The translations under genes and the position numbers were made by a program. 64,000 nucleotides of DNA, taken from assembly GCA_932294295.1 (NCBI GenBank), contig OW028573.1:66069829-66133828 (forward strand). Direction: 5' to 3'. The notes under the pieces were generated by a model, which ran no database searches, was not told the origin of the DNA, and was given only the letters and a program-made list of their open reading frames with translations. Shown one piece after another: positions 48,331 to 59,731 of this stretch (the stretch's first letter is position 1; every line of letters starts with the position of its first letter). The DNA comes from Alitta virens. Its lineage: Eukaryota > Annelida > Polychaeta > Phyllodocida > Nereididae.

Positions 48331-49269
48331 GCAGTAAAAACTAACAGACCAAATATGCCATTAATTAAAGAAACGCCCTTGGGATATAAATGGAATTGAT
48401 TGGATTAAAAAGTACCTCAACAATTTAGAGGGGTCTAGATAAAATACATTCTTACGTCAAATATATTTAATTTGCCAGGAAATCACTAATAAAGGACATT
48501 TGTACCTCACAATGCTTGCTTATCGTGACCCTTAATATAATCTCATGCATTGAAAAGTATACCACGAACAGAAACAACTTCTGCACGACATGTGCATGGA
48601 TAAGGAAAGTTTGACGCAGGTACATGTACGTTCCTCGATCAACCCATACAAACAGACCTAAGGGCAGACATTCTTGGGGTTTTCACCCCACCCCCATTCC
48701 ACTCTTGGCTCTAAATGATTGCTTAGTTGGCAAAACTTCCTCATGCGATCACTACCATCAGTCTAATGCTTGAAGTGGTATATTAGTATGGTCACTTTGC
48801 CACTGATTGGATAGACTAGAATGAGTTATGGACCGGAGGCTCGTTATGGCACAATATATTGGTAGACCCACGCCATTTTGGCATACATATGAATTCCCTA
48901 TCCATATATGCTGAACTAATGGCCTCTTAAGGTCATCAGGAAACACAGAGGAAAGAAGTGAATTCTACAGTAGCTGATAAGTTAGACACAACCAGCAATG
49001 TTATTATCAACAATATTATGGCTTTTGCCAGACTATCATTGTGCTGCATATCATTTCCATGCGTAATATACATAATGGAATCATGGCAGTTGAGGGACCA
49101 CTTTATGACAGGCTTAGTATCTTGGGTATACCAAGACAGGTCAGTTCGTTGAACCCAAAAGTAAACAATATCAAAAAGAAGCAATGTCCTATTCGGAGTT
49201 TGATCAAGTAGATGACTTGTACAAAATATACATATAAAATGAATGGCTAAACTGTTGATGGAATTCAAA

Positions 49270-50095
49270 CTTTCATTTCCGGGGGGAGCAGAACTCGAAC
49301 ACTAATGCACTTACCCTTACAAAATTTCATGCAGTAATACTCTATATAGCCAAGTTGTGCCTTTTGATAGTCACATTGACATTTCTCGGCTATGTTATAC
49401 AAAATTGGGGAAAAAATCATTTCTTTTGTTTCCGGAGCTGAACTCACACACTACGGCACCTACGTGCCTTAAACTTTGCCAGAATATGTCTAAATTATTG
49501 TAGTTGTGGGTTTTGGGGTGTCATGCCCCTAAATAATATGGATTTGCACATTCAGGTGAAAATGTGAAGAATTCGTGTTTTTTCAAACATAATTATAAGA
49601 TACTATTATTCTCATACGAGTGAAATTTTGCAAATAAAATATCTAAATTATAGTTCTTTCACTTTATGAAATGCATTTTGACATCCGTGTCATTCTTTTT
49701 TTCAAACTAAGGGAAAATCTGGAAAAATGCTAAACATTGTATTAAAATGTATTTCCGGAGCAGAACTCTAGCACTAGTTGTGCCTTTTGATAGTCACAAT
49801 TTTTTTTGGTTCTCAGAACTGGAGCCCTTATACGCCAAAAGGTATATAACATGAACAGAATATGTCTAAAACAGTGTAGATATGCCTTTTAGGGGTCTAA
49901 TAGCCCTAAAAAATTAAGAATACTTATAATTAGGGGAAATATGAAAAATTCTTGATTTTTCAAAGCTCCATATCAGAGACATTATTTATCCTTCATAATT
50001 ATAGTTTTTCTCTTTCCATACTTTATTTTGACATTTACTTCATGCTTTTCTCATAATGATGGAAAATCTAATATGATGCTAAAAACTGTTGTAAC
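49270..50095 (+). repeat. Diverged tandem duplication of a 0.35-0.48 kb unit
   Basis: Unit 1 (about 49277-49750) and unit 2 (about 49751-50095) share, in order, TTTCCGG..GCAGAACTC, TTGTGCCTTTTGATAGTCACA, AGAATATGTCTAAA, a GGGGTGTCATGCCCCTAAA/GGGGTCTAATAGCCCTAAA hairpin, AATTCTTG/AATTCGTG TTTTTCAAA and ATTTTGACAT. Unit 2 is shorter through deletions. No coding potential. Confidence 0.7.
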
Positions 50096-51300
50096 CTGGC
50101 ATGCCATATTTTATGATGAAAGCCATAAAAAGTTAGTCTATATGTTAATTTTTCATCTTATTGCTGCATTCTTTATATACTAGACATTTTACATCACCTA
50201 AATAATAAGGGAAATGAGCCAAAACTACTATTTCCCTGACCAATACACAAAGTCTCAACTCAATACAAAAACTTTACCCCTGCAGGGCTCTGCTCTGTGA
50301 CACCTGTGATTATACAAGCCATTCCATTATCTGTTATGTAACTCCACATGTGGCTATCAAGACTGGCAGGGTTATTGTTTGTTGAATAACGAACCTCAGA
50401 AACATGTTTTTCATGCAAAAAATAGATTGATACTAAACATGACATACATGTACATATTATGCAATATCACATTGATTTTCACCTCCTAGGGTGGAACTGA
50501 TATTGATTTTATTTGCCTTATAAAAGGCAGTTATAAAATATACAAATGGGATAAGAATTGAAAAGATCAAAGGTTTAAGGTGGTAACTTTGCAGACCATA
50601 GGTAAACTCCATGTACCACACATATAGCTGAATGGTGACAACTATATATTATTAGTAAATAGATATCAATATTATTGTCAAAGTTGCTTAAAAAACATCT
50701 CACTCAGCTGTAAGAAACACCATCTGAGTTTGCCCTATGTGCTTCCTATTGATTGGGAATTTGTTTAAAATTATCAATTGTGATTATCTTGGATGGACAA
50801 GAATAACAAACAAAAGAGAGTAAAATTTCTAGTTGCTGAACTACATAAATTAGTTAAAGAGGTTTTGAACAATGTTGATGGCGCTTGTGTACTATGTGGC
50901 CATTCGCTGAGGGTTTGCTACCGCGCAGCCTATGTTTCTCATTGTATTTGCATTACGATCTCAGGTATAAAAGTGCATTTTGGATATTGTTCAATTTTTA
51001 CAAAACTTTGAGGAATATGTTCAGCTTATCATGAGGAACAGGGGCAGCCTTGTGGAGCAGCAAAAATAACAACTTAATCTTTTTGGACCACACTAGTCTA
51101 GGGTTGCATCCTGACCCTCAGGCATTTTGTTTTTAAATTGACAGGAAACGATACCACAAATGTTAGAATTGAGATGTTCCATATGCATATTTGACAAGAA
51201 CAATATTATTCACCATCAAAAGAGGTAAAGTGAAATGACGAGCAAACCACCTTCTTAGAACTTCACTTTCAGGCAAACAATTACGATATAGTCTAAGCTA
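50096..51300. other. AT-rich non-coding DNA
   Basis: No gene seen. The short open frame at 50793-51011 lacks a recognisable domain. Confidence 0.35.
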
Positions 51301-51324
51301 TTTATCATAGGTACTATATGATTT

Positions 51325-51425
51325 TACTGTGACCCAATGGTTAGAGACACAGCTTGCTAACGTACATGCAGTTCAGGTTGTATCCTGACCTTCTGCACTT
51401 ATTTCGCACCCACTCTACATATATG
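51325..51425 (+). mobile_element. tRNA-derived SINE-like fragment
   Basis: GTGACCCAATGGTTAGAGAC resembles a tRNA 5' half with an A box, followed about 45 bases later by CAGGTTGTATCCTG, a degenerate B box. A related B-box-like patch (GGGTTGCATCCTGACC) occurs at about 51102-51117. Confidence 0.4.
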
Positions 51426-54400
51426 TAGCATTACAAATGACATCTTAAATAATAACACCCATAATACCAACACTATGACATGCATTTGACTGTGTCCTTC
51501 ATATTAACTGAGAGAGGTCCAAACTCTCAAAATCACCAGGAACTGGTCTAGGAAGACAACACATAATGGCCCCTGTTCATACAATTTAACGAGGCAGAAA
51601 AACTACTACTACACAACAACAACTACGGTTCAGGACTTCAATCTATCAATATCGATCAGGCTGGAGGAATAAAAATATTGATTACGCAAGGCAAAGCACG
51701 CGTGCAATGAGGCCATTTGTGCCAGACATATCCCAATCTATTTACCTTGAATATCGAGCCTGGCAAATATAACGATCTTTTAACGTGATTCTCTTCAAAC
51801 AATGACATGAATAATAAAAAGAAACAACACAAACTTCGGACCCCCAGGTGCTCCAATATCGATTGGAAATTTTAATCTTCTGCTCACTCCTTTAAATCGT
51901 GTACCTTGTCAACATTTCCTCTCAAGAGGGGACCTCCATTGATTAGTCAAACTTCAAAAAACGTGACTCAGACCAAGTTTGATGTAAAGTTGCTGAAGAA
52001 ACTACAAATGAGTAGGTGGGATTTCAGCCTGCAAAAAGTGAAATATTAGCCTCAAACTTTTAAAGTTTCAGTCTTTAGTGTTTCCAGATCCTCAGATTAT
52101 CATATGGGTGAAACTATTTTGTCAAATAATGTAGCCTCCATAAAAACCATTTTAGAAAGTGTTGGGCAAGTAAATTTTAAGGATGGTGTAATATGTCAGC
52201 GTGTGATGGCCATCACTCTATAAAAGGAACTGAAAAAGTTTTCCCCCTGAAGTTTTCTTTTTATATTGAATGCCAAGAAAAGAAATACGACCTCTGCACA
52301 GGCATTACTCCTTTGTTAAGCATCACTGATCGAGTGAAAGTAATCGATCTAACTGGTGCTGAGATAACTCATTAAATATTCACCAGGGTAATTCCAGACT
52401 TGGTAGGCATGCAGGAGCGGAGGAGTTGTTTCTATAATTAGTGTGTCTATGACTGGGTTGTGTGAATGACCACTGCAGAGAACTGCTATGCAGTGTACCA
52501 AATACTTACAGGGAAGCCCATAAACCGACCCACCTGGCTGCCTGTCAGGGATCACCCTATGACGTCCATGGCTTGGTGACTAAGCAGAGCACACCAGTTT
52601 CGCATCACTTAACAACCATCGGGATATACACTGCACGCCAGCCAGCCCTCTTTTAAAGCCACTTGGGCCTGCCTGGTCTACAGAGCTGCAACTGGAAGCC
52701 AGAGGAACCACAGGACAAGAAATCAATCATAGAGGAAAACACCACATTCTGGAAGGAGTACATGAATCTTTAATCCAAAGGCAACAACCTCATATTATCA
52801 GTATCATATCAGCTGGGACAGCACTACAGAAAAGAGTAAGTCCATTAATATTGCATCACTCTAAACAGCGCTAAGTGAAGGCTCTATATATACTATGGTA
52901 TTTTTATAGTGCTTTTTAAAGCTTGTTACTTCCTTCCTTTTAGGATATTTTCTATGTTGTGATAGCATCTTCTTGCAGCACTGGAGCTCTGTAGATATTA
53001 TATATCTTCCCTACGACAACTTCTGACATGTATGTCTCTAGGCATATGTAATGCACATACACAACACTATGTGGTAAGCCTGTGTTAAATCATACTTATG
53101 GCAAAGCAATTTATGAATTGCCTTCAACAAATATGCAGTATTGCTGTATGTTTATTCCATAAATGCTTATTTCACATAGATATCTATTTGGCGCATCACA
53201 TTGTGTGCTTCTAGCATACACTGTACTTGGTCATTTATTGCACATACAAATGCATATGTGTGTGCTGTGTGCTGTCTCGTTCAAGTTGTACAAGTTAGAA
53301 GTAATGAAAAGTTTCTGTTTCTACAGAATTAATACATTCAAACAGCATTTAGACATACATATAAAATATTTTTAAAAAGGAATCTTGCAATATTTCTAAA
53401 TATTGTGATTCTGGTTCTCCCAACAAATAGCTTCCAATACTGCAATCCATTTGGTGAATCATCAAAGTCAGGTCTGGCATTCTGCTGTTAAATTAGAATT
53501 ATTTAAACCCTTTCAACATTTGCTGACACCAAATCGAAGTAAATTTAGAGGGGATAAGTGCGTGATATCACTCACCTCTCCCCTGCGGCCAAAACAGAAA
53601 AAAATATATCAAAGGATGAGGCAAGAGCGGCAGAGAACCCACTGATCCCTCCTCATCCATCATGGGTGGGTCCAGCAGCTGACAACTGACCACTAACTGA
53701 CCAGTTGGATCTGTCCAGCATCACGATCATCGTGATCCGAGCTGATTTATGTCCCCAGGTAGCACTTATAATGTCAGTGTGCATGCAAGCGCTGCACCTG
53801 TCTGTCATTACATAACTCAGAACAACATGTGCCCACGACTCATACCTCACAATATAATGGGTAATGGGGCAAACCACTTCACTGGCCAGTCCCCAGAGAA
53901 AGACCACAATACCACAACACTACACTCATTGATATAATCAAAAGGGGACACATTACTGGAAGGTTGGTAATGTTACATAAATTGTAAGTATTCTGATTAA
54001 TTATTCATAACAAATAAATGATTACATTTGTATTTTGCCAATATAGCACTTTTTGATGATCAGACAACCTGTTCGAGTATTGTACATATAAAAGCACCAT
54101 AATGTTCAAGCACACAAGTTGGAGTGCCAGTTGCATCAAAACAAGCCAACAATTTTGAAAGGCTAAGCTGGTTATCAATAATAGCAAAGCTCTATTTATG
54201 ATTGAGTTTTGGGAGATTATAAATACAGTCATACACAAAAACACAAAAAAAGTCATACGCACAAAACTTTCCATACATAAATAAACTTTCCATGAACTAT
54301 AAAAAAAATCATAGTTGTTTATATGACAAGGTCTGATAACTATATTTTGAAATGACCAACATTCTTAATTCACCATCCTAACCACTCCCACCAATCCCGT

Positions 54401-55261
54401 ATGCATTGTATCCCTCGTAAATCGTTGAATTAAACAGGAAGAGATCACATTCAATCGATTGTCAATTGAGACAATTCAAATTCGATCTCATACGCTGACA
54501 ACATGATCACATAAACATAAAAACTTCACTGTACCTAAGAGGTCAATCAGATAAGGTTACTGAACTCAGAATGCTAAATATACCTGTGTAGGCAAAATAT
54601 GTAATATGTAACATGTTAATACAATATATGTGTCATTCACATTTAAATTGATTTCGTCCTAATCGGCCTTGGGATTACAACACATTAATAGATTATACAG
54701 TATTAATAGAGATTTGGTAACCATTTGCATACTTCCTGCATAAATTGCTTGGGTACATATCAAGCACTTAAACAGAGATACATGTGCATCACAATTGATA
54801 AAATAAATAAATAATTATTATCTAATTCAAGAATCAAGATGTTCATCTCAAGGTCTTATGTTTGTAAACAATTGTTCTATATATAAGTAAAGAATGGGTA
54901 CTTAGAAATTCAGCATTAAAGTAACTGTATCACAGTTAATAATGCTGTATTACCTACATTCCTAAGCTTCTATGAGTACATACAACTTTACATTTTTCAC
55001 CAAGGACGTCTGATGTTTAATTAAATTGCCAAACATGACACAGGCATGCAAGAACCTGGTTGTGCTATAAGGAAGACGGGACTAAAGCAATCAATTAGTT
55101 TCCTTGAAAACTTTACAAGGAAAGTAAAGTGCTTCTTTATTAAAGACAGATCATCAAAGGTCATCCACGAGACATGCAGTGTAAAGAAGCTATTAAAGTG
55201 TTCTGCGGTAATTAATATAGATTCAGTATGGTATTATAATCATTATGTACCTAAGTCATAT
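51426..55261. other. Long non-coding stretch
   Basis: No exon, full mobile element or RNA gene is recognised. A less AT-rich block at about 52450-52700 reads well on neither strand. Confidence 0.35.
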
Positions 55262-55489
55262 GTAGGTAGGTAGGAAGGGGGTGGGGGCCTAGCTCTGTAG
55301 TAGCGTGCTGGGCTTCCAACCAATGGGTCCCAAGTTCAATTCCCAGTCAAGCTTAATTTTAATGGCTGTTTCATCCGTCATCTCATTGCCATGGTCCATG
55401 CCTGTCCTAATTTGCCCAACAGGTGCAGAAATACAGGACGTAAAGCCCTAATCCACCCACCCAGGTAGGTAGGTTGGTAGAGTTGGGTA
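55262..55489 (+). mobile_element. tRNA-derived SINE
   Basis: The head GGGGGCCTAGCTCTGTAGTA resembles a tRNA 5' end with an A box (TAGCTCTGTAG, 55290-55300), and AGTTCAATTCC (55333-55343) a B box. About 130 bases of unrelated body follow. AGGTAGGTAGG occurs on both sides (55264-55274 and 55463-55473), possibly the target duplication. Confidence 0.6.
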
Positions 55490-58400
55490 GGTGAATATTG
55501 TCAAACAGACCAAAAGAAAAATATTACAAGAAATCGACAATTTTAACCAAGGTAGTTTTAACATGTAGCCACATTTGGCTCAATGGTTTCAATATTTCAG
55601 AACATAAAAACAAAAGGCACATACAAGTACATTTACAATTTCTAGGCAGAATATCCTGTGGTGTGATCTGTAGGAAATGCAACTCGGAGCTGCATTTGCA
55701 ATTCCCTCATACTGTAAGTTGCCTGGCTGATGTTACACTCGCAATGTGCCTTGTGCAAATTGCTTGAAGTCTGCTAGATGTGGAAACAAATTGCAGAAGA
55801 CAATGAAGATGTTCTTCTGTGTACTTTAGGGAATTGCACAGTGAGATGGGATCTTTTACTAGGCAAGACAGTATTGCATAATACAGCCTGTAACTGCAAA
55901 AAGGCATGCAATGCACTGGTAGACACAGCTCAGACAGGACTGCAAGAATTTGTAAGTCCATACAAGAAAGTGCATAAGCTATGCAGAGCTGGTGAGGAAA
56001 AAAAGGCGACATGTTACATAACATCACAATGCAGGGTGAAAAACGTCTGCCAGATTTGAGAAAAATACAACAAGTCTAACACTTGGTGACTACACGTGGC
56101 ACGTGGTGAAGCACATGGAACCCAGGGGTGCAAAAAAAGGTCTTTTAGCAAATATGAGTGCATTCATCTTGAAGGTAAAGAATGTCCAAAACAATTAGCT
56201 GGAATTGTCACCCCAGAAATTTCTCACATTCCAGACTCAATCCTGTTATGCAAGAGATGGGTATTAGTAGTATTACATCACACTCCCAATAAAATGGGTG
56301 CATTCCAAGTCCAGACAGGCAATTCTTTACTTCTTTTTTAACTTTTTTTTTCTCTTCATGTATTTTATTACTTCAAGTGGAACATTAGCAGATTTCACTT
56401 ATCAGTCTAGGTTTTAGTCTTTGATAGTAGTTACGTTTCATAGTATTTATGTTCTATATTGAGACCTCTGAAGGTCTTAAACTCTATTCCAACTAAGATT
56501 CTAAGAATAGCCTTGAACTCTTGCCTCAAGTCAGCCTAAGTAGTTTACAGAAAGGTTAACAAATATAATATTAAATTGAAAACTAGACAAGAATGTATAT
56601 TCGAAGTTAAATATGTAACGAGGAGAGTGATTATACGCTTATTTGAATAATATTTTAAGTCTATGCATTGTATCACTAGGAGAGTATCCTGTATCAAATT
56701 TCCATGTAGACTCAGGCTCAGACAAGTATATTTCCTGTATACGTGTACAAAAAGAAAAAAGATATATTCAGGTGGAGACACCCCTAAATAGTTTACTATC
56801 GCTACTAGGGTGCCAACAAAAATATTTTATCATCAAAGATCCCTGCAGACCCTACCAAACAGATTACAGCATTTTAGATTGTAAATTGAAATGAAATTTT
56901 TAGTTTGGAGATGGTGATGGAAGTCGTTGTATATCACGATGAGACGCCACTCAGAAGATTACACTTAAGTATATGTAGAATCTAATAAGTTTCATAGTAG
57001 TAGGACAAATTCATATCCATGCCATAGAAAGTTCGATCATATTAAATTGATCATGTGGTCATGTACCCCAAATGTTCTTATTACACGTAATACCTGCCCC
57101 CGGAAGGAATGTTTCCGGGGCTGAACGCTTGGTCAGGCAGGGTAAAAAGGAAGGGTCAAGCCCTCACCCTCAAGTTATTGTACTTTTGACATGGTCTCTG
57201 CACCCTATCATAAACTCAGTCAATGAAAGTATGGATATGTCATGACATAGCATCACCCCAGTTTACTCATAATATTTCCTTGTATATATTGCACTTCCTA
57301 TTCCTAACAACCTTGTTACCATTCATGAACTGTGTGCTAGTCCTTAATTTCCCTAAGCGGATTTTGCTTTACATTTTGCTCATGGTCTACATTGTAAATA
57401 GTTGTGATGGAGAAATTATACCAACTGACTACTAATGGAGGGCTTGGATACTTAGAGCATAAACAACATAATATTAATACTGTCGTCTCTTATGCATTAT
57501 GCATTGTTTGTCTTTTTCTACAAACTAGTGTACCCCTGTGCTGGTAGTCTGGACAATAACAATTGTCTGAGGTAGTCCGGTGGCCTTGAGACAGAAAATA
57601 ATGATTACTCATATTCTTACACCTCTTCCTTAACTTGCTCATGCAGTTACACCTATTCCAGAGGAAGTCTCACCTTCTATCTCATTGTTCGTTTGACCAT
57701 TTGACTTGATGCTATTCTTGCAGATTTGAATAAAAGTAAGTTGTAATTACATTTTTTAGACATTCCACAATCACTATATCATGACTTTATCAAAATACAA
57801 TTTGCGCTCGGGAATAGTGACTCTTTTTTAAGACATAACATCTGCAGATATAACAGCTTAAAGTGCAGTAATCTGCTGACATAGTCATTTGTCAGCACAC
57901 GGTGACTATACAACGTTGCAAGACAAGATGACAGAATGTAAGATAAATAGGTTCACTTTGACCCCATGTGGTCAGTGACCGGTCAGTTGGACAGGAAAAC
58001 AAAGAATGGACACAATTGTCTTCATGACTCATTGACCAAAACGTCAAGTGGCTCTAAGTTTTTCGACGCACTTACAAACTTAACAGAAATGCAATTACCA
58101 TATAATATTGCCTGCTTCTCAAAATTGCCCATTTTTTCTCTTGGGTTTTTATTTATTCATTACTGTCTTTTAGCCTGTTAGTTACTCTTTAATGTAGACA
58201 CCAGAAAGCAAAAAGTCAAATTTCAATCCCATGCAAAGTTATAAACTTGTTATTTCGAGAATCTCAGGTTCCGCAAGTGTAAGTTTTTATGGAAGAGACC
58301 AACATAATTCTTCAATATCTGCACCTTGCTATGATACTCTTTTCAGACACCTTGGCCATAATAACACATTGCTAGCTCTCACGAAATGGTATTACTATTT

Positions 58401-59480
58401 TTGATCTCAAGTCTACACTTGAAAGACTCCTTTGTATTCCTAAACAAAATCAAACAATACAGGGAGACGCCTGCCAGCAATAACAACCAATAACAACAAC
58501 ACTTATTGTATTGACACATTGCGAAATCATATTTTGATATTCTGGAATAAGAAAGAGGGTCTAATCGGATGTCCTTATGCCTCGCCAGCTGAGTAGAGAA
58601 AGACCTGCTATTCCCCATTGATCGCTTGCTTAAATTCTCCTTGAAATGAACACCAGACATGGAATGGGTCTTTGGCATTAGTTTATGGCATTTCTGCACA
58701 CCATTAAACTTGAAGATTATTGAAGACATATTGCCACTTACCCAAGCAGGAATATTCATGATATTGTTGACTAGGCAGAAAGACTGTTTCACCATTAATC
58801 ATGTACACACCGTCATTAACCACCATTCATGCATATAATGGAATGGGGTGAACCCAGTAGGCCCACAAAAAGGGTGCAACTGATCAGGTACATTGTTTAG
58901 TTGGTTGGTTGGTTGGTTGGTTGGTTGACTGCTTGCATACTATATAGCTTGATTGTTTGCATGATTGCTTCAGAATGGTGGTCATGTCCACTGCAAGTTG
59001 TATATAGTAGTAGCATGCAGTAGGTTGGGTCGTTCACGTCAGTGGTGCTAAGAGGACTGGATGGTGAGGCAACAAGAGAATTGGGCACACCAGTAGGTAA
59101 AAACCGATTGGGCATATAGATCTTAATAAACATATGTAAAAAATATAAAAGAGGAAAGTCACATTTTGTGGAGAATATCGAAAATTTCAGGGTCTACTTT
59201 AGCAAAAATGGTTCATGGAGTCAACCATATAAAATTAAGATCTCTGAGGCCACAGGGTCAGGTCAGGTCAGCATATTCAAAAAGCTATGCAATTGCATGC
59301 AACCCAGTAAGTAATGGTTATATACATATTATACAGACAATAATACAGTTTTATCTTTGAGGAGCAGCCTCATATTCAAACTAATCACAACAAAAGATAG
59401 CAGGGAAGGAAATGACAGGAGTGCAGTGTCCGTAACCGTTTGTCGGGGGTCCTTGATATACTTTTGTTTGCAGAGCACAC
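55490..59480. other. Non-coding stretch before the LURAP1-like gene
   Basis: No gene recognised. Several open frames at 55500-56340 have cysteine-rich translations but lack splice context and recognisable domains. Contains GTTG microsatellite at 58898-58926. Confidence 0.35.
58898..58926 (+). repeat. GGTT tetranucleotide microsatellite
   Basis: About seven GGTT units followed by GACTGCTTGC. Confidence 0.9.
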
Positions 59481-59539
59481 ATTAATAGCGAGCTCAGAGA
59501 ACTAGCACACAGTGTGGGACATTTGGATCATGCAGCAAC

Positions 59540-59701
59540 ATGAGAAGGTGGAGCCACAGATAAAATGTGGCTTATCTGGCCAATCACAAGGGGAGCTGTT
59601 GTCAGTGTTTTGCTCAGATAAGCCAATGAGCATATGAAGTGTATCACACAAGTCTCTACAGTACATCAAGGCTCATTTGCATTGCATATCTTTACTTGCA
59701 G
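59540..59701 (+). promoter_or_regulatory. Candidate promoter of the LURAP1-like gene
   Basis: Two CCAAT boxes (GGCCAATCAC near 59579 and AGCCAATGAG near 59622) each abut a GATA site, arranged as an inverted pair (GGCTTATCTGG ... CTCAGATAAGCC). An octamer-type ATTTGCAT lies near 59672. TTTACTTGCAG at 59691-59701 could instead be a splice acceptor, in which case the true first exon is further upstream. Confidence 0.4.
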
Positions 59702-59731
59702 GACACAAAAAAGTAATCAACTCGGATACGA

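Noticed and set aside
55778..56059. Cysteine-containing 93-codon frame
   Set aside because: An overlapping frame of similar length runs on the opposite strand, with no domain and no splice signals in phase.
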